From the NCBI GenBank assembly GCA_012799645.1, contig JAAZKV010000018.1, positions 1-41,518 of the forward strand: a DNA stretch of 41,518 bases. The letters run 5' to 3'. Of this stretch, positions 8,171 through 17,555 are shown piece after piece. Source of the stretch: Candidatus Iainarchaeum sp. (GTDB lineage: Archaea; Iainarchaeota; Iainarchaeia; Iainarchaeales; JAAZKV01). Under the pieces are notes generated by a model that was not told the origin of the DNA, did no database searches, and saw nothing but the letters and a program-made list of their open reading frames with translations. The translations under genes were made by a program, and so were the position numbers. Every line of letters starts with the position of its first letter. Position 1 is the first letter of the stretch.

Positions 8171-8280
8171 ACAAACAAATAATAACATTTGAATAATAAT
8201 ATTTGAATAATAATATTTGAATAATAACATTTTGAAAAATGATATTTAAAAAATGGAAAACAAATAATAACTTTAGAGAA
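8171..8280. repeat. 14-bp imperfect tandem repeat after the CPBP gene
   Basis: Four to six units of about 14 bp based on GAATAATAATATTT fill the gap between the protease stop codon and the kae1 ribosome site. This is one of many similar gap repeats in the window. Confidence 0.6.
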
Positions 8281-8308
8281 TAATTTTAGTATTAATAGGT
8301 GGGAAAAG

Positions 8309-9334
8309 ATGATTTGTTTAGGGATTGAATCAACCGCACATACTTTTGGAGCAAGTATAATTGAAAGTGATCTAGACAAAACAAATTACGAAAAAGCAAC
8401 ATGCAAAATTTTATCAAATGAAAAAAAAACCTACACCACAACAAGCGGAGGAATGATACCAAGAGAGTTAAGCGAACACCACTACAAACACGCAACACAA
8501 ATTATTGGACAATCTTTGGATGTTGCAAAAATTAATTTAAAAGAAATTGATCTAATTGCTTTTTCCCAAGGCCCTGGAATTGGTAACGCACTAAGAGTAG
8601 GAGCGAACACCGCAAGACAACTTTCAATAAAAACAAACAAACCACTTATTGGAGTAAATCATTGTGTTGCACATCTTGAAATTGGTAGAAAACTTTGTGC
8701 TGCAAAAGACCCAATCCTACTTTACGCATCAGGAGCAAATACCCAAATTATTTGTTACGAAAACTCTTATTACAGGGTTTTTGGAGAAACACTTGATACA
8801 GGGATTGGTAATTTTTTGGACTCTTTTGGAAGAAATTTAGGTCTAGGATTTCCTGCCGGACCAATACTTAGCGAATTATACTATGAAGGAAAAGAACTAA
8901 TTGAACTCCCCTACACTGTAAAAGGAATGGATCTTGCATTTAGTGGATTATTAACTGCGGCTACAAGAAAAATAAAAGAGGTGGAGAGGAGAAAAATAAG
9001 AAAAGAAGATTTAGTATACTCCACAATGCATTATGCATTCGCAATGCTTACTGAAGTAACTGAACGCGCACTCGCCCACACTGAAAAAAATGAAATCGTT
9101 CTTGGAGGAGGAGTGGGTTGTTCTAAACCACTACAACAAATGGTTGAATCAATGTGCAAAGACAGAGGGGCAAAACTATTTATTCCACCAAACCAAGTAA
9201 TGGTGGATAATGCTGCGATGATAGGATGGACAGGAACACTAATGTACAAAGCAAAAGTAAAAACAAGTATTAATCAATCAATGATTTTGCCAAAACAAAG
9301 AACTGATGATATTAAAGTAACTTGGAGAAAATGA
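8309..9334 (+). CDS. kae1: tRNA N6-threonylcarbamoyladenosine synthase subunit Kae1
   Basis: Catalytic subunit of the KEOPS complex, which makes t6A at position 37 of ANN-decoding tRNAs. The ASKHA-fold protein begins with LGIESTAHTFG. The metal-binding HCVAHLE motif and the nucleotide loops (YASGANTQI, LDSFGRNLG) follow, and later LGGGVG and MVDNAAM. The 341-residue length is that of a stand-alone Kae1. The Bud32 kinase that is fused to it in some archaea is not present, so Bud32 must be encoded elsewhere. AGGTGGG precedes the ATG. Confidence 0.96.
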   Translation: MICLGIESTAHTFGASIIESDLDKTNYEKATCKILSNEKKTYTTTSGGMIPRELSEHHYKHATQIIGQSLDVAKINLKEIDLIAFSQGPGIGNALRVGANTARQLSIKTNKPLIGVNHCVAHLEIGRKLCAAKDPILLYASGANTQIICYENSYYRVFGETLDTGIGNFLDSFGRNLGLGFPAGPILSELYYEGKELIELPYTVKGMDLAFSGLLTAATRKIKEVERRKIRKEDLVYSTMHYAFAMLTEVTERALAHTEKNEIVLGGGVGCSKPLQQMVESMCKDRGAKLFIPPNQVMVDNAAMIGWTGTLMYKAKVKTSINQSMILPKQRTDDIKVTWRK

Positions 9335-9362
9335 GAAACAACAATTATTCAAAAGAGTAAGG

Positions 9363-9370
9363 TTTATTTA
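9363..9370 (+). promoter_or_regulatory. TATA box, leaderless start at 9395
   Basis: TTTATTTA is centred 28 nt before the ATG at 9395. This decides the start against the in-frame TTG at 9377. Confidence 0.55.
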
Positions 9371-9394
9371 CTTGAATTGCTTTTTTTATTCAGG

Positions 9395-10060
9395 ATGAGT
9401 AATAAAACAAAAAATATTAAACACACTTCAATTTCTGAAAAAACTGATAACACTGCAAAAATATTCACTTCAAGAAACAGAGTGATTTTTTTTGTATTTG
9501 AAGAAATTGTCCTGATTTTTTTAATAATACTACAAATATTTTTTATTCTTGACATAAAAATAATTAATGGAAATGTATCATTATTTGGAAAAGGAATTGT
9601 GTTACAAAGTATTTTGTGGCTAGTTGCTTCAATTATGTTCTACATTATTATTTATGTCGGAGTAGTGATGAGAGACAAACAAGTGCAAAAAGTGCATAAA
9701 GAAGTGATAGGGTTTATTTTTTCAACATCTAAAGAAAAAATAATTCACGCGAATAGAAGAATAATTGTGCTAATGTTTGCTGAATTATTTTTCATACTCA
9801 CCCTCGCAATCAGTATTTACTTATATTTAGATCCTGAAATTAACTTATTCCCATACCCCACAAACATTCTTACTTTTATAGTAATACTTATTTCAGGATA
9901 TTTAATATTTTCAACTACAAAAGACTTTAGACAAAAAACTTATGGGAGAGGAAAAATACAAAAAAAATTATTCAAAGAAGAAGGAACACACATATTGAAA
10001 AGAACTACCAAAAAAAGAAAAATGATCAGAGTTGGATCAAAAATAAAAAAAAATAAATAA
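9395..10060 (+). CDS. Four-helix membrane protein, function unknown
   Basis: Not recognised. The 221-residue product has a charged N-terminus of about 30 residues and two hydrophobic helices at roughly 28-50 and 65-87. A basic loop of 40 residues follows, then two more helices at about 128-148 and 158-176, and a Lys/Arg-rich tail of 45 residues with an RTTKKRKMIR stretch. The basic ends suggest that both termini are cytoplasmic. It lies alone between kae1 and an amino-acid permease, behind its own leaderless promoter. Confidence 0.7.
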   Translation: MSNKTKNIKHTSISEKTDNTAKIFTSRNRVIFFVFEEIVLIFLIILQIFFILDIKIINGNVSLFGKGIVLQSILWLVASIMFYIIIYVGVVMRDKQVQKVHKEVIGFIFSTSKEKIIHANRRIIVLMFAELFFILTLAISIYLYLDPEINLFPYPTNILTFIVILISGYLIFSTTKDFRQKTYGRGKIQKKLFKEEGTHILKRTTKKRKMIRVGSKIKKNK

Positions 10061-10251
10061 AAAAATAATTATAAAAAAAATTAAATAATCATCATAAAAA
10101 TTAAAAAATAAAATTAAAAAATAAAATTAAAAAAATAAGTAAAATAAAAAAATTAAAATTACTATAAAAAGTATTGTCATAAAAATAATTATCGAAAAAA
10201 TAATTATTATAAAAAAATTATTTTAGATTAAAAAATTGTTGGTGATTTATT

Positions 10252-11610
10252 TTGGCGCTTGAAAGAAGTGTTTCTCTAACTCAAGCCACTATTTATGGAG
10301 TTGGAGTTATTTTAGGAGCAGGAATTTATGCACTAATAGGGACAGCTGCTGGGATCACTGGACCAGCACTATGGCTTGCTTTTATTATTGCTTCAATTAT
10401 TGCCTCACTCACTGCTTTTTCTTACGCTGAACTCATTGCGAGATACCCAAAAAGCGGAGCAGAGAGTGTATTTGTATTAAATGCTTTTGGAAGTGAAAGG
10501 TTAGCTTTTTTTGTAGGATTTGTTTTCTTGTTAAGTAATTTATTTTCAGTAGCAACAGTAGCTTTTGGTTTTGCAACATACTTTAAATTATTTTTTCTAA
10601 TTTCACCCACCCTCGTTGCAATAATTGTAATAATTTTAGCAGCAATAATTAACAATGCAGGAATACAAGAAAGTGTATTCTTAAACAATTTATTCACATT
10701 CATTGAAGCATCAGGATTAATTCTAATAATTATTTTTGGGTTTAGTTCAATCGGAACAGTTAATTTATTAGAAGGAATAAATCAAGAAACAGGAATTGAA
10801 CTAATCGCTCCAATATTTAGCGGAGTAGCATTAGTATTTTTTGCATTCCTCGGATTTGAAGGAATAGCAAACATTTCTGAAGAAATAAAAGAACCAACAA
10901 AAGTTGTTCCAAAAGCAATAATACTATCACTAATTATTTCCACAATAATCTATGTCCTCGTAGCGATGGTTAGTGTTAGTGTAGTTGAACCAAGCATACT
11001 AGCTAGTGCTTCAAGCGAAGTTGATACCGGACACGGACCACTCGCACTCGTAGCAGAACAAACAATCTCCCCAGGGTTTGGATATGTACTAAGTGTTGTT
11101 GCACTATTTGCAACATTCAACACAGTGCTAATTTTGTTAATCGTGTGTAGCAGATACATTTATGGACTTGCAGGGCAAAAATTATTACCAAAAATGTTTT
11201 CAAAAGTAAATAAAAAAACAAAAACACCCACAAATGCGGTTATTGCATCAGCAGCAGTAGGCATATTGTTCGCAGGAGTTGGAAATCTCCAAATACTTGG
11301 AAACTTAACAACCGCGGCCATCTTTTTAGTGTTCTTTTTAGTAAATGTGTCATTAATCAGCATCAGAGTTAAAGAAAAACACAAAGAAAATTATCTTTCT
11401 CCAATTAATTTTGGAAAAATCCCACTACTTTCCGTGTTTGGAGCAATATTTTGTGCTTTCATTTTACTAACACAATACTGGCAAAACACAACAATATTTG
11501 GGATAACATTACCACTAATAATATGGTCACTACTCGTATATCTACTCGCTTTTCCAATCTATGAATACTTTTCAAAAAAGAAAAAAGCAAACAAATTCAC
11601 CTACGAATAA
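10252..11610 (+). CDS. APC-family amino-acid permease
   Basis: A 452-residue protein with about 12 transmembrane helices. The first helix carries the APC signature GVGVILGAGIYALIG, and the second the AFIIASIIASLTAFSYAEL region. A later FFAFLGFEGIANISEEIKEP segment is typical of the superfamily, followed by the FNTVLIL and SRYIYGLA segments. The start is TTG at 10252, eight bases after a GGTGA site. Substrate cannot be told. It probably imports amino acids, which fits an organism with limited biosynthesis (inference). Confidence 0.9.
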   Translation: MALERSVSLTQATIYGVGVILGAGIYALIGTAAGITGPALWLAFIIASIIASLTAFSYAELIARYPKSGAESVFVLNAFGSERLAFFVGFVFLLSNLFSVATVAFGFATYFKLFFLISPTLVAIIVIILAAIINNAGIQESVFLNNLFTFIEASGLILIIIFGFSSIGTVNLLEGINQETGIELIAPIFSGVALVFFAFLGFEGIANISEEIKEPTKVVPKAIILSLIISTIIYVLVAMVSVSVVEPSILASASSEVDTGHGPLALVAEQTISPGFGYVLSVVALFATFNTVLILLIVCSRYIYGLAGQKLLPKMFSKVNKKTKTPTNAVIASAAVGILFAGVGNLQILGNLTTAAIFLVFFLVNVSLISIRVKEKHKENYLSPINFGKIPLLSVFGAIFCAFILLTQYWQNTTIFGITLPLIIWSLLVYLLAFPIYEYFSKKKKANKFTYE

Positions 11611-11699
11611 ACATTCGAATAAACATTATTTGTTGGACACTATTTATTTTCCAAAAAAAAATTAAATTAATTCAGAAAAATGTAATTACATTTTACTAT

Positions 11700-11872
11700 C
11701 AATCACACCCAATTAATCACAATATTAATTACATCTAATTAATTACATTTGATATTAACTAAAATTAGCACTAATTAAAATTAACATTAACTAAAATTAA
11801 TATTAATCAAAAATTAATACCAATCAAAAATTATTATTAATCAAAATTAATATCAATCAAAATTAGTATTAA
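11700..11872. repeat. 16-17-bp imperfect tandem repeat between convergent genes
   Basis: About eight degenerate units of the form ATTAATCAAAATTAAT run from after the permease stop to the stop codon of the minus-strand helicase. No ORF or RNA is seen in this gap. Confidence 0.6.
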
Positions 11873-14266
11873 TCACATTTTTTCTATTGTTCCTAGTGCG
11901 AAGAATGCTTTTGAGAGAGAGTATTTTCCAACAAATTTTCCTTTCTCTAATTCTTTTTTGATTTCTTCTTTTGAAAAATTTGTTTTTGTTTGTTCATTAA
12001 TTTTTTTGATTAGTTCTTGTGCTTTTTCTTTTGGTAGAACTTCTTCTGGGTGTTCTTTTAAAAATTCTTGACAAAATTGTTCTATTAGTGGCACTATAGG
12101 AGCTTCTTTTCTTTTTGGAGCATCTTGCCATCTACTATAACCAAATTCTTCAGGGTATGCGTAGGATTTTATTTCTGCACTTGCAACAAAAAGATCTTTT
12201 CCTATTGTTAAAACAAATCTATCATTGCCGGATAGTTTTGCGATTGTTTCAAGTTCTAGTTGGTCCAAAAATATTGATTGGAGAGAAAAGAATGTTTTTG
12301 ATAATGTGTACATCGCATCCAATTTTTTTTGTTTTGAGGAGGATTGTTTTTTTAGCACTGGAATAATTGAACGAATTTTGTCCAATTCTTTTTGTGTTCG
12401 AGTTGATTGTTTTCTAAAACTAGCATACTCTGATTTTAGTGCTGTTATCAACATTTTTTGTTCCGCAGGATCAAGTTTTGAAGGTTTTCCCAAATAATAA
12501 TTTTCTATCTCTAACCCATACTTGATTTTTGCTATTACTCCTAACCTTATTGCTTCTTCTACAAGCATTTTTACTCTATTATACCCTTTTTCTTTAACCA
12601 TTATTTCTTGCAATTTTTGAACTTTTACTAAATTTCTTTCCAAGTTCTCTGCAATAAACAAAGAAGTTTTTGCTTTTTCAACAATTTTGTTTTCTAGTTC
12701 AGAAAAATCCCCCTCATCAGTGCAAAATTTTTTCCAATGCTTAAAACTTTTAGGATACACTCTTCTAAAACATCTTAATATTGCATCAAGTTTTTGAGGA
12801 ATTTTTAATCTCTCAATATCTTCATTTCTCTCATAAGCAGCTCCTTGACTCAACAAATCAGCTAATGAACCTCTTTTTTCTTTCAAAGTTTGCCTATCAA
12901 CAAAATAAAGATTTTTATGTTCATCAGCTATTTTTAGCACTGATTTTAAATAATTAGGAGAAATTTTTGGGTCAGAAAGAAGTTTAGTGATTAGTTCAGA
13001 AGGAACATAATAATAAATCACTGCCTTTTCTTGATCTTTGTATTTTCTCAACAACCTCCCAACTTTTTGGACAAACGCTGTTGGATTATGAACAGGACTA
13101 GCCAAAATTCCACAAGAAGCATAAGGAAAATCAATCCCCTCCCCAAGAGTGCTCACCGAAATCAAAACATTGAATTTGTTTTCTTCAAATTGTTTTGAAA
13201 TATTTTCAAAATAATCCTTGTAATTATATTTCGCGCATTGAGAATGGTAAGAACGAGAAACCGGTTTTTTGAAATTTGCTAAAAGCATTTCATTCAACAA
13301 ATCAGCTTTTTTTATTCTATTAACAAACACAAGGGTTTGGAGAGGTTTTTTGTCTTTATTTTCAGAACCAATATTGAATTTCTCACTCAAAATTTTTTGT
13401 ATACCCAAAAAATCAACATTTTTTGAGGTGAAAAAATCTTCTTCCCCTGATTTTTTCTTGAATTGTTGTTTATCAATTTTGATTAATTCCTCATTCACTT
13501 CCCCATCAGTTGGATCTGCTTCGCACAACTTTTTGATATCTTCTTTAGTGTATTCCTTTTTTGAATCGTGCATAAACGAACGATAAGCTTTATCCATTAA
13601 TGCATCCGTTAATTCAGCATTATTTTCTGATTCGAGTATTTTTTCAAACAATTGTTTATCAATAGAGTAAAGAATTAATTTAAATTCAGGTTCCAAAATA
13701 ATTTTATCATTCAATGCTTGTTCAAAAGAATAAGTATAAACAATTCCCCCTAAATTAAATGTAGAGGTTTTTCCTTTCTTTTTTGGAGTGGCTGACAAAC
13801 CTAATTTGTATTTTATTGAACCATCAGGAAAATTATACCCTTCAGTAGTGTTGTGCATTTCATCAACAATCAAAAACCAAGTATAATCCTTCCACCCCTC
13901 TTGAGAAAAAAATTGTTTAATTTGATTAAAAGTTGAAATAAATACTTTATATTGAGAAAATTTCCCTTGAGCTTTTTTGAAAGCAGCAACCTCGTTTTTT
14001 GAAGAAATTTCATAAATATCTTTTTCTTTCAAAATCGTGTTCTCTAAAATCTCGTTAGTCCATTGTTTTATCAAAGTCAATCTCGGACATACTATTAACA
14101 CTTTAACATTCGGATCCTCATCAAGTTTTTGACAAAATGTTTCAATAGCAAGAATTGTTTTACCCGAGCCCGGCACGGCTTGAATTATTCCTTTATTGTA
14201 ATTACTCCAATGAGAAATAGCTTCCTTTTGCCACTCACGCGAAGCAGGACCCCTATAATAAGACAT
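11873..14266 (-). CDS. Superfamily 2 DNA/RNA helicase with long C-terminal extension
   Basis: A 797-residue helicase. In the first RecA domain, Walker A is VPGSGKT at residues 31-37, motif II is the variant DEMH at 135-138, and motif III is SAT at 158-160. The second RecA domain shows STLGEGIDFP and a motif VI of QKVGRLLRKY type. The arrangement resembles XPB/type-III-restriction-like helicases. An insertion of about 100 residues separates the two cores. The last 350 residues are unrecognised and partly coiled coil (RKQSTRTQKELDKI region). The ATG at 14266 follows TGGTG; the frame also opens at a GTG nine bases earlier. It is a single gene convergent with the permease. Confidence 0.82.
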   Translation of the reverse strand: MSYYRGPASREWQKEAISHWSNYNKGIIQAVPGSGKTILAIETFCQKLDEDPNVKVLIVCPRLTLIKQWTNEILENTILKEKDIYEISSKNEVAAFKKAQGKFSQYKVFISTFNQIKQFFSQEGWKDYTWFLIVDEMHNTTEGYNFPDGSIKYKLGLSATPKKKGKTSTFNLGGIVYTYSFEQALNDKIILEPEFKLILYSIDKQLFEKILESENNAELTDALMDKAYRSFMHDSKKEYTKEDIKKLCEADPTDGEVNEELIKIDKQQFKKKSGEEDFFTSKNVDFLGIQKILSEKFNIGSENKDKKPLQTLVFVNRIKKADLLNEMLLANFKKPVSRSYHSQCAKYNYKDYFENISKQFEENKFNVLISVSTLGEGIDFPYASCGILASPVHNPTAFVQKVGRLLRKYKDQEKAVIYYYVPSELITKLLSDPKISPNYLKSVLKIADEHKNLYFVDRQTLKEKRGSLADLLSQGAAYERNEDIERLKIPQKLDAILRCFRRVYPKSFKHWKKFCTDEGDFSELENKIVEKAKTSLFIAENLERNLVKVQKLQEIMVKEKGYNRVKMLVEEAIRLGVIAKIKYGLEIENYYLGKPSKLDPAEQKMLITALKSEYASFRKQSTRTQKELDKIRSIIPVLKKQSSSKQKKLDAMYTLSKTFFSLQSIFLDQLELETIAKLSGNDRFVLTIGKDLFVASAEIKSYAYPEEFGYSRWQDAPKRKEAPIVPLIEQFCQEFLKEHPEEVLPKEKAQELIKKINEQTKTNFSKEEIKKELEKGKFVGKYSLSKAFFALGTIEKM

Positions 14267-14707
14267 TTTAAACACCAGGCCAAATTAAAACTTTTTAAAA
14301 AAATTAATATTCAAAAAAACACTATTCAAAAATTAATATTTTTTAAAAGGCACTAGGTATGAATACAAGGAAAAGAATAAATTACTTTGCTTTTTAGAGA
14401 ACAAAAACAATCCAAAAAAACACAAGGAAAAAGAGTTTTTCTTTTAGAAAAAGAATATTCTGTGGAAATTTTGTAGGAATTTTTGAATATTTTTAAACCC
14501 AAAATACAAAAAACACAATTTTTTGGACTAATTTGTTGAAGCCACACTTCGAAACCACCCAACCCAACACAATTTTTTGGACAATATTTTTGAAAAATAA
14601 AAAATAATAATTAAAAAAAATTAAAAAAAGTGAAATGAAATAAAAGGGAAATAAAAGAGAAAGTTGTCAATTAAAAAATTGACAACAATTTTTACAATTT
14701 TTGATAT
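14267..14707. other. Gap without a supported gene
   Basis: This 441-bp gap separates the SF2 helicase and the YIP1-like gene. A minus-strand frame at 14353-14562 is open but Cys/Phe/Ser-rich and unlike a real protein. The 17-bp sequence beginning AACACAATTTTTTG occurs twice (about 14512 and 14566). Its right copy is followed by an A/T run close to the end of the YIP1-like gene. Nothing else is recognisable. Confidence 0.5.
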
Positions 14708-15466
14708 TTAAATTAGTGCCATTGTCGCCATTGGTGCAAACAATGCTATTCCAAAAAGTGTTAATAGTACAAGGATTATTGTTAGAACTATCCCTATCCC
14801 TATTGCAGGAATAATTAGTGATAAAAATCCTTTTAGTGTTGATATGTTGTGCACTACCCCTATTGCTTTTGATTGTAGGTATGTTGCAATAACACATATT
14901 ATTATTGAGATTATTGCCCGGAGAATAGTGATTGCCCCAATTATTGTTCCTGCTGCTCCAAGATAAGTTAGGATTATTTGAGAAAGGCCCACCATTATTT
15001 GTAGTGGTAGTGAGTATGTTATTGCTATTGCTGATCCTGTTATGAAAAGCATTGCAGTAGTTTTTGGATAATCCCCTTTTCCCCCAAACATTTTTGCAAC
15101 TATATTCACAAACACAAAATACGCTAATGAAAAAATAATTCCAATTATAATTGATACAAATGCCACGAATAGTGATAAAATAGTTGTTCCAATCATTACC
15201 CACAGCATTGATGGGAAATCAGCACCCACTTTAATTCCATTAGTAATACTTAACATGAAGTTAATTATTAATGACACTACAAAAATAACTATTATTGTTG
15301 CAAGGTAGTAAAAGAGTCCACTCCCAATTGTTGCTTTATTTTCCACTGATCTTAGATCTGTTTTAAACAATGCTATGTTAATTAGTTCTCCAAACACCAA
15401 ATCACCTTTAATGAATAGTGCATAAAAGTGTTTATAAGCAATTTGCCCCCCTTTATTTTGCCCCAT
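14708..15466 (-). CDS. YIP1-like multi-spanning membrane protein
   Basis: A 252-residue hydrophobic protein with five or six helices. A short charged N-terminus (GQNKGGQIAYKHF) is followed by an amphipathic segment and then helices at about 60-78, 92-112, 113-128, 142-165, 168-195 and 220-248. The length, the helix layout and the middle region resemble archaeal YIP1-family proteins, but no diagnostic motif is strict. A role in membrane organisation is only a family-level guess. The ATG is preceded by GTGTAATAA. Confidence 0.6.
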   Translation of the reverse strand: MGQNKGGQIAYKHFYALFIKGDLVFGELINIALFKTDLRSVENKATIGSGLFYYLATIIVIFVVSLIINFMLSITNGIKVGADFPSMLWVMIGTTILSLFVAFVSIIIGIIFSLAYFVFVNIVAKMFGGKGDYPKTTAMLFITGSAIAITYSLPLQIMVGLSQIILTYLGAAGTIIGAITILRAIISIIICVIATYLQSKAIGVVHNISTLKGFLSLIIPAIGIGIVLTIILVLLTLFGIALFAPMATMALI

Positions 15467-15785
15467 TTATTACACATTTTCTTGGACATTATTTTAATCA
15501 CAATTTTTTCAAATTATATTTTTCAAAAATAAAAAAAATCATTTATTACCCACCCATTTAACACTCATTTATTTATCACTCACAATTCAATTCTTACAAT
15601 TCAATTATTTGTGGCCACACCCACAACCAAATACCCTCATTCAAACACTCTAATGGTAGTTATGTAGTTAATTACTACATAATAATAGTTCTTGCAATGC
15701 CCCACAAATATTGCCAAAACCAGCTTATTTGGACACATTGTCCCCCACATTAGTTTATTTGTAATTTGTTTACAACTATTGAATT

Positions 15786-15956
15786 TTAGCGAATTTCCAT
15801 TGGTTTTTCAAATATCAAAGAGAAGTTAGGAGAAGTGGTGAGTGAGATATACAACCCATTTTTAGCCAACCCAGAGAGAGCATTTTGGCTATCTTTTTTG
15901 GCCCTTTTCATTTTTTCCCATTTCTTTTTATCCCCTTTCTTTTTAGATCTAAACAC
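15786..15956 (-). CDS. Possible small basic protein (weak)
   Basis: A 56-codon frame with a GTG start whose first third is strongly basic (SKKKGDKKKWEK), followed by a neutral segment. It lies on the purine-rich strand of an otherwise unexplained gap. The basic start matches the style of nearby accessory proteins. No clear ribosome site was found, so it may be chance or the remnant of a larger gene. Confidence 0.25.
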   Translation of the reverse strand: MFRSKKKGDKKKWEKMKRAKKDSQNALSGLAKNGLYISLTTSPNFSLIFEKPMEIR

Positions 15957-16580
15957 CCCATAATCAAGTAATTTTTAATTAGTTCGAATTGTGTTAAAAT
16001 TTAATTTATTTTAATAAAATTTTGGTTTTAGTTTTGGTTTTTTGACCAAACTCTTTTTCCCAAAAGGCCCAAACAAAGCATTTCTTATACATAACATTTT
16101 GTGCCACTTTCATTTCACCCCATTTTTAATAGCCCGCTCACACTTCCACTATTGAATTATTATGGGTGATTTTTTCATTTTTTCAATATTTTCCTTAGGG
16201 GAAATTCAATATAATAGGCATTATCCTGCATTTTGTGTTTAAATGCCACCCTCTTTTTAGAGCACTTCCCAACTAAAATGATCCAAATTGGCGATTTAAG
16301 GCATTTTACCCCACTTCATCAATCACCAAAGGCAAAAATTAACAAAAACCAATAAATTTAATACCACTAATTAAAATAAATCAAAATTAAGGAATTGAAC
16401 CAAAAATGATTATGTAGAAACCAAATGGGTTTGGCCCAAAATAAATCAAAAATAACTAAATTAAACTACCAAATTATCAAAAATAAAATCAAAAACCAAA
16501 AAAATTGTCCAAAAAATAGTGTTTTATTGGAATTGGTTTGTAAAGAAATTTTAGAAAAGGTTTTGATTTTCACCAAAGGG

Positions 16581-16588
16581 TTTTATAT
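16581..16588 (+). promoter_or_regulatory. TATA box, leaderless start at 16614
   Basis: TTTTATAT is centred 28-29 nt before the ATG at 16614. It favours this start over the long open extension back to 16425, whose translation is Asn/Lys/Ile-rich and gap-like. Confidence 0.6.
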
Positions 16589-16613
16589 TCTCTTGATACA
16601 CAATTTTAGTAAT

Positions 16614-17438
16614 ATGTCAAACAAACCAACCAATGTAATAAAAAATAATGCAACAAAAAGACGCGCCACAATTTCTAACAAAGGACGCTTCCCAAGAATT
16701 TTGAAATTTGCAAGAAAATCAAGGTGGGTATCAACAACTACTAAAAAACCCATGGGAAGAGAAGTTGCTCTTTCAGGCCCTGCACTCGCTACCCTTAGAA
16801 AAAACCCAGGGCTCATTAGAGCATTTTTTAGGGCAAGAAAATATGCTTTAAGACCATACGGAAAAGGAAAAAGTGGGGACGTGGTTGTGGAAAGATTAAC
16901 CGATACTAGTCAAGGAAGAAGAGAAAACAAATTTTACCAAGAAAGAACAGGAAGTGGATTTCGCCAAGGAAGAACAGGAAGCGAGTTTTACAAAGTAACA
17001 TACAAAGGACGTTCTTTTTTCGCTAAAGAGTACAAATTGGGCAAAACAGGCGAATTATTTATTCCGGAATATGATTTGCCTTCCGCTCAAAGAAAAGCTA
17101 TGAAAAAAACTAAAGAATTTTTAAGAAAAAACAAACGCAAATACCCTGATTTTGTAGTAGCAAATTTTCAGTTGGCTTATACTGGTAGAAGTAATGCATT
17201 ATTTGTTACGGATTATTACGATCTAATTCCTGCTAACAAATACTTAATGCCAACTTCTGAAAAAACATCACAACAACGCGCAAGAATTGAAATTCTCGCA
17301 GGAGAACTCATCGAACACGGAATTGGTGATGTTCACACCAACACCTTTTATTCCCCCTCACTAAAAAAATTCGTGATAGTGGATATGAGGGATGTAACAG
17401 AGGATCTAATGCATAACCGAACAAGCGGAAAAAAATAA
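16614..17438 (+). CDS. Protein-kinase-like protein with basic N-terminus
   Basis: The 274-residue product starts with about 80 very basic residues (KRRATISNKGRF, KFARKSRW). The C-terminal 150 residues look like a minimal kinase fold. Lys138 lies in RSFFAKEYK, like the ATP-binding Lys. A catalytic-loop-like segment, HGIGDVHTNT, has Asp239, His241 and Asn243. A metal-binding-like Asp257 lies in FVIVDMRD. The order Lys, GDxHxN, IVD matches small kinases of the RIO/WaaP/APH type, but no glycine-rich loop is obvious. It could be an active kinase, a phosphotransferase or a pseudokinase. It is a single gene with its own promoter, in the accessory island. Confidence 0.6.
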   Translation: MSNKPTNVIKNNATKRRATISNKGRFPRILKFARKSRWVSTTTKKPMGREVALSGPALATLRKNPGLIRAFFRARKYALRPYGKGKSGDVVVERLTDTSQGRRENKFYQERTGSGFRQGRTGSEFYKVTYKGRSFFAKEYKLGKTGELFIPEYDLPSAQRKAMKKTKEFLRKNKRKYPDFVVANFQLAYTGRSNALFVTDYYDLIPANKYLMPTSEKTSQQRARIEILAGELIEHGIGDVHTNTFYSPSLKKFVIVDMRDVTEDLMHNRTSGKK

Positions 17439-17555
17439 TTTAAAAAAAACAAAAATTAAAATCAAATTATTAAAAAATCAAAAAAAATTAATTTATTAAA
17501 AAAATGATTAAAAAAAATACTCTAATTACCCAAAAAAATTATTCCACAAAAAAAA

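Larger units (their letters stand above)
15467..16613. other. Long gap with unusual composition, no confirmed gene
   Basis: No ORF of 60 codons belongs here apart from the open frame that runs into the kinase-like gene. The plus strand is C-rich, so the minus strand is purine-rich, which is how coding strands look elsewhere in the window. Two short minus-strand ORFs stand out: 15786-15956 (56 codons, GTG start) and 16006-16113 (35 codons, ATG directly after GGGGTGA). A 9-bp stem with a 5-nt loop lies at 15660-15682. A 7-bp stem near 15864-15892 is followed by T6. The region may be a decayed gene, a set of tiny genes or a non-coding RNA. Confidence 0.45.

Noticed and set aside
14353-14562. Minus-strand frame of 69 codons in the gap after the SF2 helicase
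   Set aside because: The composition is Cys/Phe/Ser/Lys-rich and gap-like, with no ribosome site or TATA box at the right spacing.
15970-16000. GTTCGAATT resembling a tRNA T-loop
   Set aside because: No pairing T-stem, acceptor stem or anticodon arm could be found on either side.
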